DNA of 64,000 nucleotides from Lepraria neglecta (taxonomy: Eukaryota > Ascomycota > Lecanoromycetes > Lecanorales > Stereocaulaceae). The DNA lies in contig CM065653.1 in assembly GCA_033220425.1 (NCBI GenBank), positions 3,844,001-3,908,000 of the forward strand. The letters run 5' to 3'. Made by a program: the position numbers and the translations under genes. The notes under the pieces were generated by a model. The model saw nothing but the letters and a program-made list of their open reading frames with translations, did no database searches and was not told the DNA's origin. This document shows, piece by piece, positions 1 to 9,757 of this stretch. Every line of letters starts with the position of its first letter. Within the stretch, counting starts at the first letter, position 1.

Positions 1-51
1 GATGAGGCAGTTAGTGATGAACTGAATGATATGGAAGATGAAGGATTGTAA
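1..51 (+). CDS. 3' end of a CDS entering from the left edge (acidic tail)
   Basis: The first 51 bases read as sixteen codons followed by TAA in frame 1. The peptide is strongly acidic (two D/E-rich patches around an SDEL motif, ending MEDEGL). It could be the disordered tail of a protein whose body lies outside the window. There is no domain to identify it, and an open stretch this short can occur by chance. Confidence 0.3.
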   Translation, partial: DEAVSDELNDMEDEGL

Positions 52-928
52 GGAGGTAAGGTGAATAGGTGTCGTAGGAGGGCCGGTGGTCATTTGAGTG
101 GTGCTGATTGACATTTTCATCTAGAAATTATGACGTTTGCACGCTTGAGCTACGAAGAAACATCCAGTCTGGAATTTTTCTTGAGTACTGTGGCACAGCT
201 TTCTGCCGTGCGGTATTCTGATGGAGGGGAAGATCTTCGATAGGAGTTTTCCAATGCAACATTGAAGAATGTTTCGAATGTTTGGGGGCCGCTGCATCTT
301 TTCGGCGGAGAATCTCGTTTTTGCTGCGCGCATGGTAAGCGAGCCAGTTAAACCCGTGGGGGAAATCACGGGGGGAACTACGGAAGTGGTATTATTGTCA
401 GGTATCTTTAAAATCATTGAAGATGAGAGCCAATTGTTGCCACTTCTTGAAGCCCAACAATTGGATTGATGCGCAGCGCCGATCATGGGCTAGATCCATC
501 GCAGGGTTGATATGCGCCTGAAATATAGTATCATGCTGGTGCCTGTTACCTCAAAGTGACAACTGCTGCTATATGGATTACATTCGTGTTAGTTTGATCT
601 TTCGCAATAAATATTTTTATCGACGTCCATCGTCTTCTCAATTCTCATCCTACTCAACGCATTTCAATATGCCTTCCATTCACTTTATAATGCTTGTTAT
701 CGTCATACGTCAGACGTGCATGGTGCCGTGTATAAGTCTACTGCATGAAAGGCCTTCGGCACGAGAAAGCCAAATAGAAGATCCCATCACACACGACTCA
801 AATGAAGACACGTTCGTCCTCCTTCAGCATCGAAGTCATTGTCTAGTATTTAATAAGCGTCTCCCAGTGGTACCCCACCGCCAGGTTCCACGACAGCATC
901 GAAGCGACAAGCTATTGCTCTGAACACA
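52..928. other. Gene-free or unassigned stretch
   Basis: No convincing gene. Open frames exist on both strands at 121-486 but show no domain. A hydrophobic ATG-led segment at 669-740 could be a signal-peptide exon of the next gene. The only splice site that would join it in phase has a poor GTCTAG donor, so I do not claim it. Confidence 0.4.
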
Positions 929-1459
929 GTGCAGCCTTCTGATACGGTCCTACACTGCATAACTGCGTCATCTGCATTGACACCTCTCAATTTGGAGAAA
1001 CGTCAGAACTACGTTACCAATCAGAACCCCGAAAGTCTTACACCGTCACAGAATCCCGAGCAGCCACAGCTGTTTAATCCTGAGGGCGTGGAATCTTCGA
1101 TTCTCGGCATCACATTTGTCGGCGTGGTTCCCGTCGCCGCACTGCTCGCTTTCGTTGCTGTCAAGATGTTCAGGTGGCAGCAACGAAAACAGAAGAGAGG
1201 CCTTGCAATTGGTGGGAATGGTGTGAAGAGAATAAATTCACAGCCTTCTCTTCAGCAGCCTTATCTCCAGCCAAAAGCCGAGCTGGACGCCGAACAAGCC
1301 AGACAAGAGATCGAAGCACGCGAGCGCCGATATGAAACGGATGGGGCAGATGCGGTTTCGGAGTTGCCAGTAGCGCATGATGGACTGCTTTCCCTTGGCT
1401 TGACGCACGAGTTGAAAGGCGATGAGCATTCAACGGAGCTTGAAGTTCCTGAACCGTGA
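929..1459 (+). CDS. Single-pass membrane protein, tandem paralogue 1 (5' end unresolved)
   Basis: The reading frame opens at a GTG, so the true start must lie in an upstream exon I could not place. A Pro/Gln/Asn-rich, probably extracellular segment is followed by one transmembrane helix (about positions 1106-1175), a basic stop-transfer patch (RWQQRKQKR) and a charged cytoplasmic tail. The tail has two motifs I know from many hypothetical single-pass proteins of Dothideomycetes: a YLQPKAELDAE...RRYE block and an HELKGDEHS.ELE end. Both recur, degraded, in the two following genes. Function unknown; the layout (signal, Cys-rich ectodomain in the sisters, one helix, conserved tail) suggests a surface protein. 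The 3' part is well supported, the 5' part is not. Confidence 0.6.
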   Translation: MQPSDTVLHCITASSALTPLNLEKRQNYVTNQNPESLTPSQNPEQPQLFNPEGVESSILGITFVGVVPVAALLAFVAVKMFRWQQRKQKRGLAIGGNGVKRINSQPSLQQPYLQPKAELDAEQARQEIEARERRYETDGADAVSELPVAHDGLLSLGLTHELKGDEHSTELEVPEP

Positions 1460-1655
1460 GGGAGAGGGACATTGTAATGAGCTTTAGTCAACTGGGCGTG
1501 GTGGGAAAGTGGGGATGGCTCCGAGTTCCTGTATATATACATCGCCACTGCATGGGGTACTTTTGCGACTGAGAGGCCAATGATTTGCTCGCATGGTGTT
1601 GTTTTAAATGCGCAAGCACTGCCCACCTCGATAGAGCCGTCGTCCTAGAAGTCTC

Positions 1656-2587
1656 ATGGGAATTCTGTTAACTTCCTTAAGCCGAGATTTTTGAGCTCCC
1701 CATTCTTCAGCAAAGTGATTCCTGTTCGAGTCTTTGGTCTCATCGCATGGGTGCTGGTAGCACAATGTTCGTGTGATTGGTGCGTACCATGTCCAGTGAG
1801 CAGTTGTGAGGGCTGCTATGTAGATGCAGGTCTTGCCACCAAGGTAGTCACAACTACTGATCTAACTCAAAAAGGGTACATTTTCCGCCCCGTCGTGGGC
1901 TGACTTGCACAAGATAACCATGATACTAGGACTCCCATTCCAACAAGCGAGAAGTGGCTAGTCATGACGGACTACACGGCCACATTCTCGGACGTTATAG
2001 CAAGCTATTGCAGCCTCGGTATCGAGTCACCGATCTTATTACCTACACCGTATTCCGTGTACAGCCCTCCTGCGGCGGACCCCACGGCGTTCTTGCGGGA
2101 GGCAAATGCTATCTTTCTTGGTTCCATGAGCCTCACAGACTGTGCTACAATCACCCAGGGGATTGCATCAATACCGACATATCTAGATTTAGCTGCAAAC
2201 GTATCCTCAGTGACAGTCCAACGAGACCCAGGCTTGGCCTCACATACATCTGCTAAAGCCGTTGCCGGTATCGCCGTTGGGATCACAATCGTTGTGTTTC
2301 TCATCGTCCTAGCTTCTCTCTTGAAACAAGAGGAGTCTGGCCACCATTAGCAATGAGCATGATACTATGCCGGATTGGCGGCCTTACCTAGATCAAAAGG
2401 CTGAGACAGAGGGGAGACAGCGATGTGAGCTAGAGGCATTGGATCTAAGATACGAAATGGAAGGAAAAACAGTAGACAAGAGCTCTGCTCAACCCAAAAG
2501 AGACAGGGAATCCAATCGCTTGGCATAACACAGGAGGCAAGAGGCGAGGATCCCTCAAGAGAAATGCCAGTTGAGCGAGACGTGTGA
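1656..2587 (+). pseudogene. Single-pass membrane protein, tandem paralogue 2, frame-broken
   Basis: From about 1691 the frame encodes a signal-like hydrophobic stretch (VFGLIAWVLVAQCSC), then a Cys-rich ectodomain (CVPCP, CEGCYVDAGLATKV). An intron at 1876-1929 has a CTGAC branch site. It joins in phase to a segment shared with paralogue 3 (TPIPTS, YTATFSDVIASYC, FLREANAIFLGS), a transmembrane helix at about 2258-2327 and a tail with WRPYLDQKAE and RYEMEG. The frame breaks three times. The only nearby ATG (1656) is out of frame by one base at a T5 run (1687-1691). The tail is one base off after an A-run near 2326. The last motif (RGEDPSREM) is again in another frame and ends at 2585-2587. Either a decaying gene or a locus with homopolymer errors. 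Confidence 0.6.
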
Positions 2588-2824
2588 GATCGAGACATGA
2601 GTTGGCAGGAAAAGAGTTCTTACGCGTTCTGGATCTTCCAAGACACAAACGGAAAGGGTAGCAGCGCATCATGCGCGCCGAGCCGAGCATCTTGTATGTG
2701 TCCTTCTCATTGCCTTTTCAGCGCCTGGAGCGGTTTAGCATCATTGAACTAGACACAAATACTCGGGGCAGGAGTAGCTTCAAGAACTTGCGTTAGCATT
2801 ATGTGGTGGAATCTCTGGCGGTGC

Positions 2825-3207
2825 TCGCTACAGTGGGACTGTGGGTTAGTGTGTCTCATGATCAGATGCGGTTTCAGCCATGCGCCATGACCATGGGCCA
2901 TAGCGAGAGATCCGTGCTTTCTGAGAGCACTACTTATATGAGCATCCCACCAGCAGTTGGCTCTTCAGTCGAGTTCATCTCTTTCAGAGCCATAGCAGTT
3001 CTTTCCCGCCCACCCGCACCTTATACATAGCCTATATATAGCCTATCTACACTCCAGGTCTATGCCGCCTAGGCATGGGAGTTTTCTAGCGCTGGGGCAC
3101 CTGTGGTGGCCTTTCTAGGCTTGCTAGCCCTGGCGTTGGACCGCCCAAGCATCTATTTACATATCCACTTGTGCCGGTGTGTATAGCTTCAGGAGTGAGA
3201 ACACTAA
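2825..3207. repeat. 383-bp dispersed repeat, copy 1
   Basis: This copy matches 22631-23013 over its whole length, both 383 bp, with seven mismatches and no gap by eye. Six of the seven are transitions. The unit carries a GGGTTAGTG near its left end (about 2841) whose reverse complement CACTAACCC sits at the right end of this copy (3202-3210). It also has a TATA-rich core (tatacatagcctatatatag, about 3022-3041). The layout resembles a solo LTR or a MITE. I found no clear target-site duplication, so the class stays open. Confidence 0.85.
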
Positions 3208-3809
3208 CCCTTGCACTAAGCCTAAAGCGGTTAGCGTAGTATTTCGCGTACGAAAAGTCTATTTACTTTCTGCACGCGACTCCATAGAGTTAGCATTAGT
3301 ATGTAATGAATATGGTTCTTCTTATACGAACTGATTAGCAAGCACATATGCTAAAGACTTGATGGTCGGATGTAAAATTAGAAAGAACGCCTAGAACGCC
3401 CGCGCTTCACGCAAGGCTGCGGCGCAGCTTTTGGCAAGCGGAGCAACCTCCAGTTTCAACTTCTCACACCATAAGCTGAAGTTATCGATATGTGTCCACA
3501 TTGGCAAAAAGTTGACGAATATGGCGCAGACAAGACACCAGTAAGGTATGGCGTACCTTGCCCGTGCCAGATTTGACAGCCGGTCTGGGGTTTAAGGTCC
3601 AAGCGGGGACAAGTATACGTGGAGGCGCAGTACAGATAATCCGAGGCATTTAGGGCCAGAAGTCCAGAACGGTGGTGGGATGTTTCTGGTGATGTTTGCG
3701 CTTGATGCTGGGTCTGGTTTTGACATTCTGTATATTATGTTGTTCGGAGTCGCGATTCTTGCTGTACTTGTTACACATTGGAATCGTGAGCACTCATCGC
3801 TTCCTCACA
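3208..3809. other. Gene-free stretch right of repeat copy 1
   Basis: No gene recognised. The stretch may hold part of the mobile element to which the 383-bp repeat belongs, but I find no coding domain, primer-binding site or second terminal copy here. Confidence 0.35.
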
Positions 3810-4658
3810 ATGGATATAGGCTTGATCTGCTTGGTTTTGGGCTTGCTGGTTGAATTGAGCGCCTCTCAAAGTTCCACGACAAGTAATGCATTGAGCGCAT
3901 GCACTGGCTGCATGGTCAACGCAGACTTTGCTACTACGATCACCACGAGCACTATCACGCCTGTGACCAGGTATGCTTGAAAAGGGCCCTGGTTTCCCAG
4001 TCATAGACTCACAGCTCCACAGAACCCATACCCCAACGAGCTTTAAATACCTGTTGTTGACGGCATACTCAGTCACTTTCCGAGAAATGATGGGGGAATA
4101 TTGCCGTACAGAAGGCCGTGCCGATGTCGACACCTTTCACTTTCTATACTCTCCTTGCTCAGCCTACGATGTTCCTGGGAGAAGCGAATAACGTTTTCCT
4201 GAGCTCGGTAGGCTTGGAAGAATGCTTGGCGACCTCATATGTGGATGTGGCCTCGGTTCCGACGGCCATGCCTCCTGCAGGGGCAACATCCCCTCCATTG
4301 GACTCATCGAAAATCGTTCTGTCTGTTACTATCGCTGTTCCGATGGTGATTGCTTCAATGTGCATATTCGGTCTGGTCATAACACGGCAATCCCAAGAAC
4401 GGAAGCGAAGGGCGGCGGGTAAATCTAACAAGGTGACCAACGGTGGAAGCAGACAAGTGTTATAATGCGAAGTCCGAGAAAGCCATGAATGAGGGCTCAC
4501 GGTGTGAGTTGGGGGTTGAAGAAATGAGTGAAGGGGCGTGGGAGGAGTACAGGCGGCAGATGGAAATGGAGGCTGCGGATAGGAGATTGGCTGCTCTTCA
4601 GACACAGTATGAGGTGATGGGAGACGAATATCTGCAAGAGCTTGAGAGTCCTGATTGA
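3810..4658 (+). pseudogene. Single-pass membrane protein, tandem paralogue 3, frame-broken
   Basis: ATG 3810 begins a clear signal peptide (MDIGLICLVLGLLVELSASQ), then a short Cys-x2-Cys ectodomain (ACTGCMVNADFAT) that aligns with paralogue 2 (CEGCYVDAGLAT). An intron at 3971-4022 joins in phase to PTSFKYLLLTAYSVTFREMMGEYC, the counterpart of the paralogue 2 segment. About position 4105 the frame slips by one base. It then continues as QPTMFLGEANNVFLSS, a transmembrane helix (about 4318-4383) and a basic patch. The conserved tail (WEEYRRQMEMEA...QTQYEVMGDEYLQELE) lies in a third frame and ends at 4658. Intron phase and position match paralogue 2, so these are true tandem duplicates. Function unknown. 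Confidence 0.6.
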
Positions 4659-4819
4659 ATATCTGGGCGACGAAAGGGTGTGATTGTTTGCTCTACTTGG
4701 AAGGGTAGCGTACAGGCTGCGGTAATTAGGCTGTGATAATACAACAATGAGATTTTTGCTGGTAGGCGTACGGGTGTATTGGAATTGGCTTATGGCCTGT
4801 CTTCGCCGCATCGGCACTC

Positions 4820-5464
4820 TCAGTCTTCGACTTCGTCGATAGCAAACTTAGCCTCCGAAGCTCGGTCCATCTGCTGAATCGTGATCCTCCCAATCCTGCC
4901 TTTCAATGGCTGTAAGAGTGCCGAATATGGAGCGACGTTTGGCCTGTCTCCTCCTAGTACTATTTCTGGCGGAGTACTAGTGACCAGATCGAGCCAACTG
5001 TCCAGAATCAAAAGGCTCTTCAGCAGCTTCTGGCTCTTCGGTCCCTTTACTTCCATAAGAGTTTCGATGAACCAATCCCACTGCTGCTGCTGTTTCGGAT
5101 AACGTGAGTCGGTTGGAAATTGAAAGCCTTCATTCATCCTGGTTGGCGATCGTTGCTTATTGGTCGTCTTGATCCGAAGACATATATTCTGTACGCGCCC
5201 GAGATGTTTCTTCAAAAAGGACCTTGTAGCAATGTCCTTCGGAACGTAGTATGGACTGGTAAGGGAGATTTGGAAGGTGTTGTTCGGGTAGTAGTACTCA
5301 GAAGCTTCCTGGTAGGTCTGATGGCAGGCAAGGAGCAAGCCGCGGACCGGGCGGTTTATGTCATCCTTGACCATGTCTTTAATGAAATTGTTGACGAGAC
5401 AGTAGGAGTATATGTTTTGGCGAATCTCCAAAGGAACTGTCAGGAGTGTGGGCGCTATGGCCAT
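4820..5464 (-). CDS. 2EXR/F-box-like fungal protein (214 aa)
   Basis: Single-exon gene with ATG at 5462-5464. It opens with the LLTVPLEIRQNIYSYCL motif, the start of the 2EXR / DUF7730-type F-box-like domain common in ascomycetes. The second family hallmark follows (LLLACHQTYQEASEYYYPNNTFQI). The remainder has no catalytic motif. Such proteins are thought to act as F-box-like adaptors, but no substrate is inferable. It looks intact: no internal stop and normal length for a short member. The neighbour on the right is a mobile element. Confidence 0.75.
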   Translation of the reverse strand: MAIAPTLLTVPLEIRQNIYSYCLVNNFIKDMVKDDINRPVRGLLLACHQTYQEASEYYYPNNTFQISLTSPYYVPKDIATRSFLKKHLGRVQNICLRIKTTNKQRSPTRMNEGFQFPTDSRYPKQQQQWDWFIETLMEVKGPKSQKLLKSLLILDSWLDLVTSTPPEIVLGGDRPNVAPYSALLQPLKGRIGRITIQQMDRASEAKFAIDEVED

Positions 5465-5852
5465 GGCTGGAACCCGAATGCACTTTATAGCAAGATAACA
5501 AGCAGTTTATCGGCTAGAGACCGTGAACTCGATACAGATTGCGGCTTAGATCGGAGCTGGCTTGGACTTTTCGAGATCAAATATGTGTGAGTGAGGATAT
5601 GTTCAGCTGCCTCAAAGATCGAAGCAACAGCAAGACGGCAAGCTCTACTAGGCTCAAAGGCTACAATTTAATGGTTAGATTGGAGACACAGTAGTATGTT
5701 TGTCAATACATAATCAAGAATCAGGCGGTTCTTGTTCGGAAAATTTGGAAGGCATAGTTCCATGTCGATAGGGCTGAGATGACGAATCTGACCTGTCGCC
5801 ATTTCCAAGGTTTGACTTCTCATCAGCCCCACCAGTTTGAGAGCGCCTCCAA
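5465..5852. other. Intergenic stretch, nothing recognised
   Basis: Separates the 2EXR-like gene from the TRIM. Its last five bases (TCCAA, 5848-5852) are the left target-site duplication of that element. Confidence 0.5.
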
Positions 5853-5993
5853 TGTTGTAATCCGTTGCTTGATTGCTTTCTATGCGATTCTAGAAGCCTG
5901 TTGCTAGCCGTTCTTTGTCTGTTTTGGCCATATATGAGGCCCTGGGGGCCCCAATTAGCTAGATCCTTCCTGGCCTATTGCCACATTGCAACA
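5853..5993 (+). repeat. 5' LTR of the TRIM
   Basis: 141 bp, TG...CA ends. It differs from the 3' LTR at roughly a dozen positions, largely transitions, so the insertion is not fresh or has been mutated by RIP. It contains a TATA-like ccatatat segment. Confidence 0.88.
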
Positions 5994-6151
5994 GGCCATG
6001 AGCCCGGACAGTGCCTATTCCGCTGCGCCTTTATGGGAAGGTTCCCTCGCAGCACGATATCTGCGTTGTATACATTCAGCCCTTGGATTTGCTTGCCAAT
6101 CGACTTACAGATATAGAGTCAGAGCTCACTGGAGGCATTATGGAGGAATTC

Positions 6152-6460
6152 GGCTCCCAGTCAGTTATTTCTGGGAGTATTTCGGTCCGGATACAGGGGA
6201 GGTAAATTTTCAGGCCTACGACGACTACTCAAGCCCTACACGGTTTTGTAGGCACGGCTCCTCAGTCAGATATTTCTAGGAGTATTTCGGTCCGGATACA
6301 GGGGAGATACATGGATTCTCAGGCCTACGACGGCCACTCGAGCCCTACACAGTTTTTTAGGCACGGCTCCTCAGTCTGTTGCTACTAAGAGCATTCACTC
6401 AAGCCCTACATCGCTGTAGGTACGGTCCCCGGTCAGTTACTACTAGGGACATTCGACTCC
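6152..6460 (+). repeat. Degenerate tandem repeat (~105 bp unit) inside the TRIM
   Basis: Units begin GGCTCC(C/T)CAGTCAG. Two full copies lie at 6152-6255 and 6256-6364. Two shortened copies follow at 6365-6422 and from 6423. They share a TATTTCTRGGAG and GGTCCGGATACAGGGGAG core and an AAGCCCTACA...GTAGG end. Non-coding. Confidence 0.8.
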
Positions 6461-6567
6461 AATCAGTTAATACGGGACTATCAACGACCTCTCGGACGCC
6501 GATAGATATTTTGGGTCCATGATTAAGGGGAGCGCTAGCAGGGATATATTTCTAGCATCAAGGGGAG

Positions 6568-6711
6568 TGTTGTGGTCCGTTACTTGATTGCTTTCTATAC
6601 GATTCTAGAAGCCTGGTGCTAGCCGTTCTTTGTCTGTCTTGGCCATATATGGGGCCCTGGGTGGCCCCCATTAGCTAGACATCCTTTCCAGCCTATTGCC
6701 ACATTGCAACA
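6568..6711 (+). repeat. 3' LTR of the TRIM
   Basis: 144 bp. Preceded directly by the purine-rich tract AAGGGGAG and followed by the right TCCAA duplication. Confidence 0.88.
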
Positions 6712-7890
6712 TCCAAGTGTGCCGTGCGTTTTGCTTCATCATCCGCCATACCCGAGAGAGGATGGGGAACCACCCGAAGCTACGGCCGAGCGCGGTTTCA
6801 ATTCAGCCTCTCAATTGCACCGTGCCGTCTTCCAAGAAGCTGGCCATGGCAACTGGTGACCAAGTACAGTCTAAGCCCCGAGCCTCTTGACTGCTGTCTC
6901 ACGCATGGCCAGGTGTCTGGAGGCTTTAAATCTCTTTCTCCTGTTAACCAAAGGAAACCTGAACCCCCGCGGACGGTCTAAGACGTCGAATGCCCATAAC
7001 TTCATCACCTACGTTGTACCGCAATATCCAGGAACCATGAAGCCACTCTCCACTAAAGCACCGCCCCCACTAGTCAAGAAGCATCTGGAAACTTGCCTAG
7101 GAAATCCCACCAACGCATTGCCAATGAACCAAATGCACTCTAACCATTTTGAGTCGACTAAGTAGCACAGAGCAATCGAAAGGACGGAACTACTTGTTCA
7201 GATCCGCGGTATATGACAGATAATTGGCTACTGACGACTTTGGCCCCCATGACCCGACCTGTAGCTGAAGCGCCCACCACGTGGAAAAAGTAGACTAAAG
7301 AAAGCCACCGCACGTGGCAGATATTGAAACAGGCGCCCATGGCTGATTCGAAGCAGGCAACTCGTTCCTAGCCTCGAAATTGACCGAAATTGGCAATGTT
7401 GCACATAGTAACTTATTGGAATATTCCGCTCGGGCCAATCTTCCGACTGCCCCCGGCCCCCAAAACGGCCCATGTTTTAAGCGAGTAAGCCCCCACGTCA
7501 ACCAAGGACGATTATTGATGTTTCACGCTTGCCTCATGTCATATCGCATGATGTAACCCTGCAATATCATCCAAGTAGCCGCGATGCCATGTGGTACCTA
7601 TGTATAGCTGTATGCGGTTTGGTCGCGTGCGTGGCTCAGACAGCACAGCTCCCATTAAATTATTGGAGCAGAGAGGTTTTGGTTTCCAGCCCCAGCACCA
7701 GATGGAAACAAAGGGCACCAAATGGGAGCAATAGATTGGTGGCTTTTACTAAGAAATGACGCTTCATAAAAGGGTCTGCAACGAATGTTATTTGAGTGTC
7801 TCGACGACACCGTGAAGATGCTCTTATTACTTTTCTCGAGTTATTCACTACCTTTCTCACTTTTCTCATATCAGTCGTCAGAGCAACCAG
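6712..7890. other. Intergenic stretch, no gene supported
   Basis: Several open frames on both strands overlap each other and show no domain, biased composition or splice structure. The last few hundred bases should contain the promoter of the gene starting at 7891. I identify no defined site. Confidence 0.45.
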
Positions 7891-9757
7891 ATGCAACCCA
7901 CTGCCGCTTCTCAGTCGAGTACGTCAATGTGTAGAAACAGAAGCTTCACAGATGATTCTTCCTATTTCAACTATACTAGATATCCGACAAGTGGATCCCG
8001 TCGACACATCTCACAGTCATCCTTAGCTACTACTCTTCTTCCAACACAATCGACGCGAAATACTGCGGGGCATATCCCTCGATCATCTCTTAGTAAACCA
8101 CTGCCCGAACCGCAACCGCCGCCAATCTATCGACTCCACCGGTCATCCATATCAGACCCGCTTTATCGATCTTACTGGACGGACCCACTGCCTGAGACTC
8201 AGCAGTATAGATCACACGATCAACGCTCCTATTCCAATTCAATCCCTCGAACACACGAGCCAAAATCACGCTCTGTTCAACCCCAATCCAACACTTTCTT
8301 TCGACCATTCCAATCGAAGCCGCAACCGCCAAAGCCAGATGTGGCACCTAGGCGATGGCCACACTTCGTTGGCCCGCTGGGTAAGCTTCCTCGAACGATC
8401 GATAGCACAAGGCCACACGAATACACGATCATCTGCACCTTGGCATTCTTAGTCCTACATCTCATGTGTTTGATGCTGGCCGCCAGATTTCCGACGCAGA
8501 CTGTCCGCGTTGCCTTTGTGTCCATCAGTGGCTTTGTATTGATAGCCATGGCCTGCATTGTGGTTGTAGATCTCGTGAAGCATAGTAAGTCGTCACTGAA
8601 GAACCAGATATCTCTGTACTCACAGCTAGACTAGGAGACCGCCCCTACAGAAGAAATTTGGGAAACACTACTTTGACTGTTTTACTTACTATTCCCATAT
8701 TGACGATGCTATACTGTTTGATCTGGTATCCGAATCTAAACAGCACAATACTGCAAACTAGCTCAGACTTTGTAGTCAGTCAACCTCGTCGTTGACAGTA
8801 GTATCAAGACTGACACTACCATTCAGGCGCAAGCTCAATTCCCCGCCCTCGCTCTTTTCCAGAGGATTGATTGGGCTTCTCAAGCGAACATTCTTCCAGA
8901 GACGAAATGCTTTCTCGGATGGGCCGTGAGCCAAGAAAACGTGACCATGTGCAGGGACCTGTCCCCGTCCTCACTTGTTCCCGGCACCGGCTGCAACTGC
9001 AGTGACAGCTGGTCCTCACAAGTCACGGAGAATTTTGTATGGCTGAACACAACATATCGCTATCTGTCTTTCACGCCTTCGTCGGCGCTCGTTGCGAGAA
9101 ACGCTACCTACCCTATGACATTGCAGGCGTTCTTCAATTGTAACATCCGCTTCAATGAGGGAGAAAAAGGGCTAACAAACGGCTAGACAACTCAACCGCA
9201 TCACTCAAAACTTCCTCGCAAACGCAAAATCCTTCTCTACACATGGCAATCTACGATCCAAGCCTCAACCTTACCTATGCCCTCCAAACCGGATATACAA
9301 GGATGGTGTTGATCAACGCAAACGGTGACAATTCAATCAATCTAGGCCTGCGATATCGTCAAAATGATGGGTGTCCGCCCGCTTATGACTACAGTGAGTA
9401 TTCTCCTCGAATCATTCTTCTAAATTTTGGCAATACCGTCAACGATACAGCTCTAACAATCTCCTCAGACCTCGAAACCACATCAACTCCCAACTTGGGC
9501 CTAGTCTGTAACACCGATGCCCTAGGCTCGTATCCGTGCTTCGTCAATTTCTTCATCCAGATGCCCACGTTTGAGCGGACCATTATTTCGCAGCAGGCTG
9601 CTATGAGTTGGTTGGTTAGTCTGCCGAATGCCCTGCATTGAGGAGTGCGATGCTAATGATCTGAAATGAATAGGATGTGGCGGCCTCAGCTGGCGGATAC
9701 TTCTCCTTCGTCCAGTTCCTGAGCTGGATCGTTTCTGGGCAGGCTGGTGCGACTTGA
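7891..9757 (+). CDS. Multi-pass membrane protein of unknown function, six exons (529 aa)
   Basis: Exons as I read them: 7891-8584, 8626-8771, 8827-9139, 9187-9393, 9469-9614, 9674-9757; all phases join. Intron 3 has GCTAACA, intron 4 CTCTAACA and intron 5 GCTAATG branch sites. Intron 4 is 75 nt and open, so an ORF caller would translate it. Intron 1 (41 nt) is unusually short and least certain. The protein begins with about 175 disordered Ser/Pro/Arg-rich residues. Three helices follow (about residues 180-200, 206-228, 243-262), then a large non-cytosolic domain with several N-glycosylation sites and Cys residues (CNCSDSW). A conserved-looking hydrophobic end includes FFIQMPTFERTIISQQ and GGYFSFVQFLSWIVSG. 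No family name comes to mind; a plasma-membrane or vacuolar location is likely. No broken frame. Confidence 0.72.

Larger units (their letters stand above)
5853..6711 (+). mobile_element. Complete TRIM (miniature non-autonomous LTR retrotransposon, 859 bp)
   Basis: Two direct repeats of 141 and 144 bp (5853-5993, 6568-6711), each starting TGTTG and ending ATTGCAACA, flank a 574-bp non-coding interior. The whole unit sits between identical five-base flanks TCCAA (5848-5852 and 6712-6716), as an LTR element leaves on insertion. Just inside the left LTR is ATGAGCCC (5998-6005). It is complementary to the anticodon arm of fungal initiator tRNA-Met, the half-tRNA priming known for Copia and Ty5. 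Just before the right LTR is a purine tract AAGGGGAG (6560-6567). No gag or pol frame exists, so mobility would need a helper element. The Copia superfamily is inferred from the primer type only. Confidence 0.88.

Noticed and set aside
121-486. 121-codon minus-strand frame and an overlapping plus-strand frame at 269-469
   Set aside because: Both open by chance over the same bases, no domain, no splice context; I could not choose between them.
3971-4022. Apparent frame change in paralogue 3 near 3970
   Set aside because: Explained by an intron at the same position and phase as in paralogue 2.
5865-6279. Small plus-strand frames inside the TRIM
   Set aside because: They cross the LTR boundary and the tandem repeats; no gag or pol motif, so they are by-products of the element.
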